Below, one piece after another: positions 27,717 to 36,097 of a stretch of DNA of 64,000 nucleotides (its first letter is position 1; every line of letters starts with the position of its first letter). The notes below the pieces were generated by a model, which saw only the letters and a program-made list of their open reading frames with translations, made no database searches and was not told the DNA's origin. This stretch comes from Gilichinskyi gelida (GTDB taxonomy: Bacteria; Acidobacteriota; Thermoanaerobaculia; Gp7-AA8): the NCBI GenBank assembly GCA_038040385.1, contig JBBPII010000009.1, positions 1 through 64,000 on the forward strand, read 5' to 3'. The translations under genes and the position numbers were made by a program.

Positions 27717-28250
27717 ATGAGCTGGCTCGAAACGGAGCGCCTCCTGATCCGCCCGTGGACCGCGGGCGATCGGGAGGCCTTCACCGCCATGGCGTGTGAC
27801 CCCGAGGTGATGCGCTACGTCCACGGCGGCACGCCGTTCAGCGAAGAGGAGATCGACGAATTCCTCGGCCGCCAGGCGCGCCAGTTCGCGGAATTGCAAG
27901 TCTGCATGGGGGCGATGATCGAGAAAGAGCGCGGCGCCGTCGTCGGCGTCGCCGGCATCCAGCCCCTCGGCTCAACCGGCGATCTCGAGATCGGCTGGTG
28001 GCTGGCGCGCGAGATGTGGGGCCGCGGCTACGCCACCGAGGCGGGCGGAGCCGCGATGCGTTACGTGCTCGACACCCTGTCGCGCCCGCGCGTGGTGGCC
28101 ATCATCGATCCCGGCAACGAGTCGTCGAAGCGCGTCGTCGGCCGCCTCGGCATGCGCTACGACCGCCGCGCCACCGGCGCGGAGCTCGGCTACCGGAAGC
28201 CGGAGATCGTGGTGGACGTCTTCGTGCGCGAGAGGTCCCCGTCATCCTGA
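27717..28250 (+). CDS. GNAT-family N-acetyltransferase (RimJ/RimL type)
   Basis: The 177-aa protein has the acetyltransferase_3 pattern: an N-terminal TERLLIRPWT, a LEIGWWLAREMWGRGYATEA block holding the acetyl-CoA loop, and a final LGMRYDRRAT. It resembles ribosomal-protein or small-molecule acetyltransferases. The last codons and the stop come from a family C repeat beginning at 28241. Confidence 0.9.
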   Translation: MSWLETERLLIRPWTAGDREAFTAMACDPEVMRYVHGGTPFSEEEIDEFLGRQARQFAELQVCMGAMIEKERGAVVGVAGIQPLGSTGDLEIGWWLAREMWGRGYATEAGGAAMRYVLDTLSRPRVVAIIDPGNESSKRVVGRLGMRYDRRATGAELGYRKPEIVVDVFVRERSPSS

Positions 28251-28315
28251 GCCGCGAAGCCGGCGAAGGATCTCCGAATGCGCATACTGAGATCCTTCGC
28301 TGCGCTCAGGATGAC
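28241..28315. repeat. Intergenic inverted repeat, family C
   Basis: GTCATCCTGAGC...GCGAAGGATCTC pairs with GAGATCCTTCGC...GCTCAGGATGAC, a stem of more than 25 bp with small bulges. A second copy is at 49652-49725. It supplies the stop codon of the preceding acetyltransferase gene. Confidence 0.85.
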
Positions 28316-28324
28316 GGAGGAACC

Positions 28325-28735
28325 ATGACCAGCATCGACGACTTCCACCTCGGCCAGCACGCCTCCTTCACCAAGACCTTCACCGAGGAGGACGTCGAGC
28401 GCTTCATCGCCATCACCGGCGACGTCAACCCGCTGCACGTCGACGACGCGTTCGCGGCGCAGACGCAATTCGGCCGCCGCGTGCTGCACGGCATGCTCAC
28501 CGCGTCGATCTTCTCGACGATGGTCGGCATGCTCCTCCCCGGCACCGGCGCCGTCTATCGCTCGCAGACGCTCACCTTCCTCCGCCCCGTCCACGTCGGC
28601 GACACGGTGACCGCGCACTTTGTGGTGCGCGCGATCGATCGCGCGAAGCACCGCATGACCATCGACGCTTGGATCGAGAACGGGGTGGGGGAGCGGGTGG
28701 TGGAAGGCGTATGTGAGGCGGGGCTGCTTCGCTGA
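28325..28735 (+). CDS. MaoC-like (R)-hydratase
   Basis: The 136-aa hot-dog-fold protein carries the hydratase-2 motif: FIAITGDVNPLHVDDAFA with the catalytic Asp/His pair, then RRVLHGMLTASI. It hydrates enoyl-CoA or related acyl thioesters. Its stop codon overlaps the YaeQ start (TGATG), so the two genes are co-transcribed. Confidence 0.92.
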   Translation: MTSIDDFHLGQHASFTKTFTEEDVERFIAITGDVNPLHVDDAFAAQTQFGRRVLHGMLTASIFSTMVGMLLPGTGAVYRSQTLTFLRPVHVGDTVTAHFVVRAIDRAKHRMTIDAWIENGVGERVVEGVCEAGLLR

Positions 28736-29274
28736 TGGCACTCGCCTCGACCATCTACAACGTCTCCGTCGATCTCAGCGACATCGACCGCGGCGTGTAC
28801 GAGGCGCTCTCGCTCCGGCTGGCCGTGCATCCGTCGGAGACCATGGAGTACATGGCCACGCGGCTTCTGGCCTACTGCCTGGAGTACACCGAGGGGATCG
28901 AGATGACCGCGGGGTTGTCGGATGGCGACGAGCCGGCCATCGTGGTCCGCGATCTCACCGGGCGGCTGACGGCGTGGATCGAAGTCGGGCTGCCGGACGC
29001 CGACCGCCTGCATCGCGCGAGCAAACTTGCGGGGCGGGTGGCGGTCTACACCCACCGCGACATCCGCATCCTTCTCGGCCAGCTCGAAGGACGGCGCATC
29101 CATCGCGCGGAAGACCTTCCCATCTACACCTTCGGCGCGAGTTTCATCAAAGATCTCGCCGCGCGGTTCGAGCGGCGCGTCAAGGTGTCGCTCTCGGTCA
29201 CCGAGCGACACCTCTATCTCGACATCGACGGGCACTCGCTGTCGACGGTCGTCGAGCAGCATCGAGTGCCGTGA
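28735..29274 (+). CDS. yaeQ: YaeQ family protein
   Basis: The 179-aa protein matches the YaeQ family from end to end: an N-terminal STIYNVSVDLSDIDRGVYEA, LRLAVHPSETMEYMATRLLA, the acidic IEVGLPDADRLHRASK and a RVAVYTH strand. The fold is PD-(D/E)XK nuclease-like and is conserved, although the cellular role is unclear. It overlaps the MaoC gene by one base (TGATG). Confidence 0.9.
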   Translation: MALASTIYNVSVDLSDIDRGVYEALSLRLAVHPSETMEYMATRLLAYCLEYTEGIEMTAGLSDGDEPAIVVRDLTGRLTAWIEVGLPDADRLHRASKLAGRVAVYTHRDIRILLGQLEGRRIHRAEDLPIYTFGASFIKDLAARFERRVKVSLSVTERHLYLDIDGHSLSTVVEQHRVP

Positions 29275-29850
29275 CTATTTCGCCGCTTGCGGGATCTCGC
29301 AGGCGTCGATGATCTTCGTCGGATCGACGGCCTCGCTGTCCGCTTGCGCCGCGATGACCTTTCCCTCCTTGTCGATGAGGAACGTCGCCCGGCGCGCCGA
29401 GGCGATGGTTGCGCCGCCGATCTGATACTCCTTGGCCAGACCGTACGCCTTGATCGCCGTGAGATTCATGTCGCCGAGGAGCGGGAAGGTGATGTCGTTC
29501 TGAAGCGCGAACGCGTGATTGGCGAAGGGGCTGTCTACGCTCACACCCAAGACCTGGGTGTCTGCGCCTTCCAGTTTGGCCAGACTGGCCTGGAAGGCTT
29601 TCATTTCCTTCGTTCAGCCGCCTGTGAAGGCGAAGACGTAGAACGCCAGCGCGACCTGCTTCTTGCCCTTGAAGTCGTGCAGCGAGACCGGCGTGACTTT
29701 CGTGCCGTCGTACGCCAGCAGCGTGAAGTCGGGCGCCATGTCGCCGACCTTGAGCTTCAGCGGTTCCGGTGCTTTCTTCGTGTCCTGCCCGAACGCCGCC
29801 ACCGCCATCAGCGCCGTGAACAGCAGGATCGCCGTGAGTCGTTTGCGCAT
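29275..29850 (-). CDS. Selenocysteine-containing peroxiredoxin, exported
   Basis: The 191-aa protein is read through an in-frame TGA at 29614-29616 as selenocysteine 79. A signal peptide (LLFTALMAVAAFGQ) is followed by a thioredoxin-fold peroxiredoxin: VGDMAPDFTLL, then FYVFAFTGG-U-TKEMKAF. The TGA stands exactly where peroxiredoxins have the peroxidatic cysteine (TxxC becomes TxxU), and the frame stays open for 112 codons beyond it. A SECIS-like hairpin follows the TGA (29568-29596). The start ATG (29850) has GGAGGG upstream. It reduces peroxides outside the cytoplasm. The Sec machinery is not in this window. Confidence 0.88.
29568..29596 (-). promoter_or_regulatory. Bacterial SECIS-like hairpin
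   Basis: Starting 18 nt after the TGA, the message folds as CTTCCAG-GCCA-[GTC]-TGGC-CAAA-CTGGAAG. This gives a 7-bp lower stem, an asymmetric bulge, a 4-bp upper stem and an apical loop with GU. Position, size and the GU-containing loop match what SelB recognises in bacterial selenoprotein mRNAs. Confidence 0.75.
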
Positions 29851-29914
29851 CGATCCCTCCTCGAAGCGATCATCGTACATCGCCCAGTGGCATGCAGCAG
29901 CGCGGCCAGGACGC

Positions 29915-30463
29915 TCATGGATATCGCGGTAGCGCCGGCGCGTCTTTGAGACGCGGCGCCACGGCGTCTTTCGGCGAGAGGATCGGAGACGAGACCGGCC
30001 ACTCGATGCCGATGTCGGGATCGTTCCAGGCGATGACGCGGTCGCTCGCCGCGTCGTATAGCGCCGTGCACTTGTACGCCAGATCGGCGATGTCGGTCAG
30101 CGCGCAGAAACCGTGCGCGAAGCCGGGTGGGATCCACAGCATGTTGCGATTGTCGTCGCTCAGCTCGACCCCGAACCACTTGCCGAACTGCGGCGAACCG
30201 ATGCGGACGTCGACGGCTACGTCGAACAGCGTGCCGAGGGAGCAGCGCACGAGCTTCCCCTGGGGGTTGGGCTCCTGGAAGTGCAGCCCGCGCAGCACGC
30301 CGCGCAGCGAGCGCGACTGGTTGTCCTGCACGAACGTCGCGCCGATGCCGTTTTCGCTGAAGCCCTCGGCGTTGTAGGTCTCCAGAAAAAAGCCGCGGCT
30401 GTCGGCGAAAACCGTCGGTTCGATGAGCAGCACACCGGCCAGTGACGTCTCGGAAACCTTCAA
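29915..30463 (-). CDS. rfbC: dTDP-4-dehydrorhamnose 3,5-epimerase
   Basis: The 182-aa cupin enzyme has VFADSRGFFLETYN, the LRGLHFQEPNPQGKLVRC core with the catalytic His, a WIPPGFAHGFCAL strand and the later YKCTALYD. It makes dTDP-4-keto-L-rhamnose for cell-surface glycans. The TTG start at 30463 yields MKVSETSLAGV, the normal family N-terminus; no clear Shine-Dalgarno precedes it. No other rhamnose genes are adjacent. Confidence 0.92.
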   Translation of the reverse strand: MKVSETSLAGVLLIEPTVFADSRGFFLETYNAEGFSENGIGATFVQDNQSRSLRGVLRGLHFQEPNPQGKLVRCSLGTLFDVAVDVRIGSPQFGKWFGVELSDDNRNMLWIPPGFAHGFCALTDIADLAYKCTALYDAASDRVIAWNDPDIGIEWPVSSPILSPKDAVAPRLKDAPALPRYP

Positions 30464-30505
30464 AGCGCGCGGGATGATACAGCACGATGCGATAATGGCT
30501 CCCGC

Positions 30506-31102
30506 ATGCGCCCGCACCTGGCATTCGCGACCAACACCGCCGTGCAGCACGCCCCCGACGCGTTGCGCGTCCTGGTGGTCAGCTCCGCGCCGCTGGTGCG
30601 CGCCGGACTGATGACCATGCTCGGCGCGTACCGCGATCTCGACCTCGCCGAGACGGGGCCTGCAGATGTGATGCTGTGCGATGAGGTGATGCCGGACATC
30701 GACCTTCCCGCCGTCATGCTGGTGCGCGACGCCGCCGCGGCTGTCGCGGCGCTGGCCGGCGGCGCGCGCGGCGTTCTGCCGCGGAGCGCGGCGCCGCGGC
30801 GGATGCACGCCGCGCTGCACGCCGTGGCCGAATCAGAGCTGGTGATCGACGAGACGTTCGCGCACGCCCTGCTGCGGCGCCCCCGCCCGGCGGTGGCGAT
30901 GATCGCGCCGCTCACGCCGCGGGAGCGCGAGGTACTGCAGCTTCTCGCCGCAGGCATGACCAACAAGGAGATCGCCTCCCGCCTCGGCGTCACCGACCAC
31001 ACCGTCAAGTTCCACGTCAACGGAATCCTCGGGAAGCTCGGAGCGGTCACGCGCACCGAAGCCGTCGTGGAGGCGGCGCGGCGCGGTCTGATCGCGGTGT
31101 GA
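30506..31102 (+). CDS. LuxR/NarL-type transcriptional regulator with reduced receiver domain
   Basis: The 198-aa protein ends in a LuxR-type helix-turn-helix (LTPREREVLQLLAAGMTNKE through HTVKFHVNGILGKLG). The N-terminal half looks like a shortened, divergent receiver: it keeps ALRVLVVSSAPLVRAG and a VMLCDEVMP strand but lacks about 20-30 residues of a normal one. Phosphorylation is therefore uncertain. The next gene, an AI-2E transporter, begins 3 nt later, so they form an operon. Confidence 0.85.
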   Translation: MRPHLAFATNTAVQHAPDALRVLVVSSAPLVRAGLMTMLGAYRDLDLAETGPADVMLCDEVMPDIDLPAVMLVRDAAAAVAALAGGARGVLPRSAAPRRMHAALHAVAESELVIDETFAHALLRRPRPAVAMIAPLTPREREVLQLLAAGMTNKEIASRLGVTDHTVKFHVNGILGKLGAVTRTEAVVEAARRGLIAV

Positions 31103-31105
31103 CGG

Positions 31106-32236
31106 ATGGCCGAGAACGCCGCCCATGACAAACGCCCCACGCCGGCGCCGCGGCAGTGGCGCCTGGCCGGCGTCATCTTCTTCAGCGCCATCGCCCTGGT
31201 CATCCTCTACGCCGCGCTGAAGATCATCTGGCCGTTCATCACCGCCATCATCATCGGCGCCATCATCGTCACCGTGACCTTCCCGACGTTCCAGCGCGTG
31301 CGCAAGCGGATGCGCGGGCGCTCCGGCCGAGCGGCCGTGGTGATGCTGTTCGGCATCACCTTCCTTCTCATCATCCCGGTGTTCTTCATCGGCCTGCTGA
31401 TCATCCAGCAGGCCAACACCCTCATCCAGCACATGCAGAGCGGCGAGGTGAAGCAAGTCCTGTCGCAGATCGATCTTCCGAGCCGGCTGGCCTGGGTGCA
31501 GCGTTTCGCGCCGAACTTCGATCCCTCCACATTCAGCCCGGAACGGATGATTCTCCCGATCGTGCGGCAGGTGCCGGGATTCGTGGCGCGCAACGGCGCG
31601 CAGATCGTCGGCGGCATCGCCGGCCTGATCATCGGATTCCTCCTGGTGCTCCTCTCCGCCTATTTCTTCTACACCGAGGGGGAAAGCATCATCGAGGAGC
31701 TGGCGTACCTCTCGCCGCTGCCGCCGGCGGCCGACCGGGAGTTCGGCGCGACGGTGAAGGACGTCATCGACGCCACCTTCCGAGGACATGTGATCACCGG
31801 CGGGGTGCAGGGGCTGGTCACCATGATCGGGCTGCTCATCGCGCAGGTTCCGGCGGCGTTGTTCTGGGGATCGGTGGCCACGGTGCTGTCGCTGCTGCCG
31901 ATGGTCGGCGCGGCGATCATCTGGGTTCCGGCGGCGGTCTACCTCTTCATCGCCGCGGCGATGGGGAAGGCGCCGTTCTGGCAGCCGATCTTCTTGACTG
32001 CGTGGGGGTTGCTGGTGGTGTCGACCATCGACAACGTCATCCGTCCCTGGGCCATGCGGGGGAAGTCGCAGCTTCCGGCCATCCCGCTCCTCTTCGCCGT
32101 GCTCGGCGGGTTGCAGGCGTTTGGCTTCGTCGGCCTAGTGCTGGGACCGCTGGTCTTCGCCTTGCTGATGTCGATCATCGACATCTACAAGCGCTCCTTC
32201 CGCATCAAGCGGGGCGCGAGTGAGGTGGCATCATGA
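31106..32236 (+). CDS. AI-2E family transporter (PerM/TqsA-like)
   Basis: The 376-aa integral membrane protein has about eight helices. The first pair is VIFFSAIALVILYAALKIIW and PFITAIIIGAIIVTVTFPTF, and a pore-region block near the C-terminus includes RPWAMRGKSQLPAIPLLFAV. Family members export autoinducer-2 or act as Na+/H+ antiporters. It sits between a regulator and a secreted protein whose start overlaps its stop (ATGA). Confidence 0.9.
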   Translation: MAENAAHDKRPTPAPRQWRLAGVIFFSAIALVILYAALKIIWPFITAIIIGAIIVTVTFPTFQRVRKRMRGRSGRAAVVMLFGITFLLIIPVFFIGLLIIQQANTLIQHMQSGEVKQVLSQIDLPSRLAWVQRFAPNFDPSTFSPERMILPIVRQVPGFVARNGAQIVGGIAGLIIGFLLVLLSAYFFYTEGESIIEELAYLSPLPPAADREFGATVKDVIDATFRGHVITGGVQGLVTMIGLLIAQVPAALFWGSVATVLSLLPMVGAAIIWVPAAVYLFIAAAMGKAPFWQPIFLTAWGLLVVSTIDNVIRPWAMRGKSQLPAIPLLFAVLGGLQAFGFVGLVLGPLVFALLMSIIDIYKRSFRIKRGASEVAS

Positions 32237-32961
32237 ACGTTCGTCGAGTCTTCTTTCTGCTTCTCTGCTTCGTTTCCGCCGCCGCGAATGCCGCGGCCTG
32301 GCGGCGGTACTCCGAACGCGGCTGCATCGGCGGCTCGGAGTGCCGTCAGAACGGCCGGCGGATCACCATCGGCCTGGAGTCCGCGCCGGTCATCGGGGTG
32401 CGGTTTTTTGCCCACGACAACATCGGCCAGCGCGCCGACGGCAAACTGAGCGTGCGCATCGACGGCAATGCCATCGCCAGCTACATCGACGTGCAGCGCA
32501 ACGGCAAGGTGCACGAGTTCGATGTCGACCGCCTCCGCGGCGACAGGCTGGTGATCGAGGCGGCGAACGACGACGAGGTCGAGCTCCGCGACATCGAGGT
32601 GCTCTACGCCGACCGCGGCTACGACCGCGACGATCGCGGCGGCCGTGACTCGGGCGCAGACGGCGGCTGCATCGGTGGCTCCACCTGCGGCGGGCGGCGC
32701 GCGCGCATCGCCATCCCGCTGCGCGACCGGCGGGTGCGCTCGGTGAGCTTCCACGCGCACGACAACGTCGGCAACCGCACTATGGGGGAGTTGCGCATAC
32801 GTATCGACGACTCGGTCATCGAGGACAACCTCGACATCGAGCGTAACGGCCGCGAGTACAACATCGATGGGCACGATCGCCGCGGCCGTTTGCTGATCAT
32901 CGAGCCGTCATCGGACGACGAGGTGGTGATCAAGGACATCCGCGTGCGGTACGACCGGTAG
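32233..32961 (+). CDS. Secreted protein with two tandem repeats
   Basis: The 242-aa product has a signal peptide (VFFLLLCFVSAAANAA). Two copies of about 100 residues follow, each opening GCIGGSxC and continuing with FxAHDNxG, an LxxRID and a (D/E)DEVxxxDIxVxY ending. The copies (about residues 30-133 and 148-242) are separated by an Asp/Arg/Gly-rich linker. Each has a cysteine pair likely to form a disulphide. Family and function are unknown. It overlaps the AI-2E gene by ATGA. Confidence 0.78.
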   Translation: MNVRRVFFLLLCFVSAAANAAAWRRYSERGCIGGSECRQNGRRITIGLESAPVIGVRFFAHDNIGQRADGKLSVRIDGNAIASYIDVQRNGKVHEFDVDRLRGDRLVIEAANDDEVELRDIEVLYADRGYDRDDRGGRDSGADGGCIGGSTCGGRRARIAIPLRDRRVRSVSFHAHDNVGNRTMGELRIRIDDSVIEDNLDIERNGREYNIDGHDRRGRLLIIEPSSDDEVVIKDIRVRYDR

Positions 32962-33069
32962 CGGAGCGCCGGCGTCCTCGCCGGCTGGCCCGCAGGCGTC
33001 CCGCGCCTGCGCTCCCGAGAGGCGGCGAGGACGCCGCCTGGCCAGCCGGCGAGACGCCGGCGTTCCGCG
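32962..33069. repeat. Intergenic inverted repeat, family B
   Basis: GCGGAGCGCCGGCGTCCTCGCCGGC...GCCGGCGAGACGCCGGCGTTCCGC with an inner GCAGGCGTCCCGCGCCTGC and GGCGGCGAGGACGCCGCC. Same family as 27609-27714 and 46210-46304. Confidence 0.8.
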
Positions 33070-33086
33070 GTGGGTAGACTGATCCA

Positions 33087-33575
33087 ATGCAGAGCAAGGC
33101 GACGACCGTCGACGAATACCTCCGATCGCTGCCCGAGGATCGCCGCAAGGCCATCGCGGCGGTGCGCAAGGTCATCCTCGAGAACCTGGACGACGACTAC
33201 GAAGAGGGGATGCAGTACGGGATGATCGGCTACTACGTCCCGCACAGCGTCTACCCGGCGGGCTACCACGCCGATCCGAAGCAGGGCCTCCCGTTCGTCG
33301 CGCTGGCCTCGCAGAAGAACTACATGTCGCTGTACCTCATGGGTCCCTACTGCGGCTGCGTCGAAGGCATGAGCGAAACGGCGCTGGTGCGCTGGTTCCG
33401 CGGCGCGTGGGCCAAAACGGGTAAGAAGCTCGACATGGGAAAGTCGTGCATCCGCTTCAAGAAGCTGGACGATTTGCCGCTGGAGGTCATCGGTGAGGCG
33501 ATCCGCCGCGTGCCGGCCCGCGCGTACATCGACCGGTACGAGAAGGCGCGGCGCAACAGCAAGCGGGCGGTGTGA
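33087..33575 (+). CDS. DUF1801 family protein
   Basis: The 162-aa protein has the DUF1801 (YdhG-like) plan: TVDEYLRSLPEDRRKAIAAV, an acidic DDDYEEGMQYGMIGYYVPHS, then ALASQKNYMSLYLMGPY and a final GKSCIRFKKLDDLPLE. It is soluble and of unknown function. Confidence 0.9.
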   Translation: MQSKATTVDEYLRSLPEDRRKAIAAVRKVILENLDDDYEEGMQYGMIGYYVPHSVYPAGYHADPKQGLPFVALASQKNYMSLYLMGPYCGCVEGMSETALVRWFRGAWAKTGKKLDMGKSCIRFKKLDDLPLEVIGEAIRRVPARAYIDRYEKARRNSKRAV

Positions 33576-33640
33576 CAGCGGTCGGAAATCCGGTTTTCAG
33601 TACGTCTACACTACAGACAAAACTGAAACCGAGGTGACCG

Positions 33641-36097
33641 ATGTCCGAAGTGACAGAGGTACGGCCCGCAAAGAAGATTGCGGTCGTCGTGGTCCACGGC
33701 GTCGCCGATCAGCAGCAGTCGGAGTCAGCGCGTCAGATAGCTAATCTGCTGGCGGATCTTTGTCCGCTGGGAACGTATTCGACCTTTCAGGAAGAGAAGA
33801 TCCGCGTGGCGCTGGATCCGGTCACGGTGCCGGAAGTCGAGCCGCTGCGGCGATCGCCTTTCGAAGAGCGCAACCATGACGCCATCCTGCGCCATCGCGG
33901 CACGCCGCCGCCGGTCGAGCCTGATCAAGGCTTCATGCGCGATCAGCTCCGCGGCTACTACCCGGAGGGAGGGCCGCGGGTCTTCGAGACGGTGCGCCTC
34001 GACGGCGTCCGCAACGAAACCGGATGCCGGGTCCACGTCTACGAAGCGTACTGGGCGGATCTCTCGCGGCTCGGCAAGAGCGCTTTCGCTTTTTTCGGTG
34101 CCCTGTATCAGCTTCTTCTCCACCTTCCGAGCCTCGGCCGCAACGCGGTCGACTACGCGCGCGCCGAGAATGGCAACGCCGGTTTGTGGCGGCCCTTCTC
34201 GTGGTTTCATCGCTGGTCGATCCGCTGGCTGACGCTCTTCATCGTCGTCTTCAATCTCGTCCTCGCGTCGCTCATCCTTCCGGCCCTCGCTCCGCGGTTG
34301 ACGCGGCCGCCGGCGCCGCCGAAGCCACCACAGAAGGTCAATGCGGTTCCGGCGTGCTGTGGCTTGAGCGCGATCGCGGAACGGCCCGGGCGCCCGGAGG
34401 ATCAGAAGCCGACGTTGGTGAACAATCTGGCGCACGCCGCGCTCGCGCTGGCGTTCATCGGAATCGCCGCCTGGGTTCTCCGCAGAAGGCGTCCGCCGGG
34501 ATGGATTTGGGCGCTCGCTCCGATTGCCGCCGCGGCCGCAGGGTGGGGTGTGGCCGACGTGGTCTGTCGTTGGTGGACGCCGCAGAGGGTTCTCGTTTTC
34601 GAAGCGTGGGCAATTTCGGCGCTGTTGATCTGGGCCCTACTCGCCGGATACGAGTCGATGCGCCGCGGCGCGCGGTTGGTGGGAGGGATTGCGCTCCTCG
34701 CTACCGGCGCTGCGCTGCTCAAGCAGTTGTCCACCGCGGACGGCAGCGAGGACTCGTTGAGTCACGCCGTGATCCGGACCCTGCAGATCGTCAACATGGC
34801 GCTGCAGCTCACGTGGCGCATCCACGTGCCGTGGCTTCTGATCACCATCGTGATCGGATTGCTCTGCTGGGCAACCACGGCCAAAGCGTGGAAGCGACGC
34901 GCCTGGAACACGATCTGGACCGCGAGAACCACGCTGACGCTGTCGACCGCGCTCTTTGCCAACCTCACCCTCGCAATCTGGGCGGCGATCTTCACGGGAG
35001 TTCAACAGATCCTGCCATCGAACAAGCTCTTCCAGCCCCTTGACATGGGCGAATGCCTCACGAGGTTTTTCTGTCTCAACACGGCAGCAGTGACACCGGC
35101 GAAGTATCTCCAGAACACGTTAATGGTCAGCGCCTCGCGCGGGTTCATCAACATCACCATCATTTTCGGCATCTTCGCCCTCGCCGCGATCTGGGCCATC
35201 TTCCCGTCGGTTCTGGCGGAGAAGAATCCGCTGAAAAAACAAGATTCGGCGACGAGCCGCATGCGGGCCCTCGGCGTGTGGCTCTCGCGAGGACTGAACT
35301 TCATCCCGGCCGCGGCGGAGATCTTCGCCCTGCTGCTAGTCGTCGGCGTCGGCATCGTGTGGTTTCAGACGGTCTCTTGTGACCCGCCAGCCGAGAGCTC
35401 ATGGAAGGCGATTTCTGCGGCCGGCGCGCTCTTGCTCCTGCTGATCGGTGCCCGTTTCTGGTTGCCGGGCGCCAAAGCCGCGCTCGACGTCATCCTAGAC
35501 GTCGACAACTACCTGCGGCAGCACCCGAAGAACAACACGCCGCGGGCGCGCATCGCGGAGCGCTGCGCGTCGCTCTTCCGGTTCCTCCTCGATCGCGATC
35601 AGTGCGGCCATCAGTACGACCAGGTGGTTATCATCGCCCACAGCCAGGGAACGATCATCACCGCCGATCTCCTCCGCTTCCTGAAGCAGGAGAACGATCC
35701 GCTATCGGCCGATCTCCAGGCGAAGAATCCCGCGTTCTTCACCATGGGCAACCCGCTTCGGCAGCTTTACGCGCGCGCGTTCCCCGGGCTGTACCCGTGG
35801 GTCTGGCAGCCGCAGGGGCCGCAGCCGGACGATCTCGCCGTGACCGAATGGGTCAACGCCTACTGCAGCGGCGACTACGTCGGCCGCATCGTCTGGCGCG
35901 AGCTCAACGATCCCCGGATTTGGGACCGTCGCGATACCGATCCTCAGTGCGAGGGCAATCCGACGGTCGATGCCATCGCCGCCGGCGTCGAGCAGATGTG
36001 CATCGGCGAAGGAGCGCATACCCATTACTGGGACCAGCACGGCGGCGACATCGCGTGGAAGCTCGATCAGTTGATCGCCGCGCGCTGCTCACGGTGA
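33641..36097 (+). CDS. Polytopic membrane protein with split alpha/beta-hydrolase motifs
   Basis: The 818-aa protein starts with an alpha/beta-hydrolase strand and HG turn (KKIAVVVVHGVADQQQSES). Around residue 660 it has the nucleophile elbow VVIIAHSQGTIITADLLRF, with Ser in AHSQG and conserved flanking strands. Between them lie about ten predicted membrane helices (roughly residues 195-610). Near the C-terminus, GEGAHTHYW could supply the catalytic His. It resembles a lipase/esterase whose fold is interrupted by a membrane domain. A GAGGTGA ribosome-binding site precedes the ATG. Its stop overlaps the start of a hydrolase (TGATG). Confidence 0.75.
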   Translation: MSEVTEVRPAKKIAVVVVHGVADQQQSESARQIANLLADLCPLGTYSTFQEEKIRVALDPVTVPEVEPLRRSPFEERNHDAILRHRGTPPPVEPDQGFMRDQLRGYYPEGGPRVFETVRLDGVRNETGCRVHVYEAYWADLSRLGKSAFAFFGALYQLLLHLPSLGRNAVDYARAENGNAGLWRPFSWFHRWSIRWLTLFIVVFNLVLASLILPALAPRLTRPPAPPKPPQKVNAVPACCGLSAIAERPGRPEDQKPTLVNNLAHAALALAFIGIAAWVLRRRRPPGWIWALAPIAAAAAGWGVADVVCRWWTPQRVLVFEAWAISALLIWALLAGYESMRRGARLVGGIALLATGAALLKQLSTADGSEDSLSHAVIRTLQIVNMALQLTWRIHVPWLLITIVIGLLCWATTAKAWKRRAWNTIWTARTTLTLSTALFANLTLAIWAAIFTGVQQILPSNKLFQPLDMGECLTRFFCLNTAAVTPAKYLQNTLMVSASRGFINITIIFGIFALAAIWAIFPSVLAEKNPLKKQDSATSRMRALGVWLSRGLNFIPAAAEIFALLLVVGVGIVWFQTVSCDPPAESSWKAISAAGALLLLLIGARFWLPGAKAALDVILDVDNYLRQHPKNNTPRARIAERCASLFRFLLDRDQCGHQYDQVVIIAHSQGTIITADLLRFLKQENDPLSADLQAKNPAFFTMGNPLRQLYARAFPGLYPWVWQPQGPQPDDLAVTEWVNAYCSGDYVGRIVWRELNDPRIWDRRDTDPQCEGNPTVDAIAAGVEQMCIGEGAHTHYWDQHGGDIAWKLDQLIAARCSR

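Noticed and set aside
29275..29850. Reading the peroxiredoxin as a broken pseudogene with a nonsense mutation.
   Set aside because: The TGA sits exactly at the catalytic Cys, both flanks remain open and conserved, and a SECIS-like hairpin follows. Selenocysteine is the better reading.
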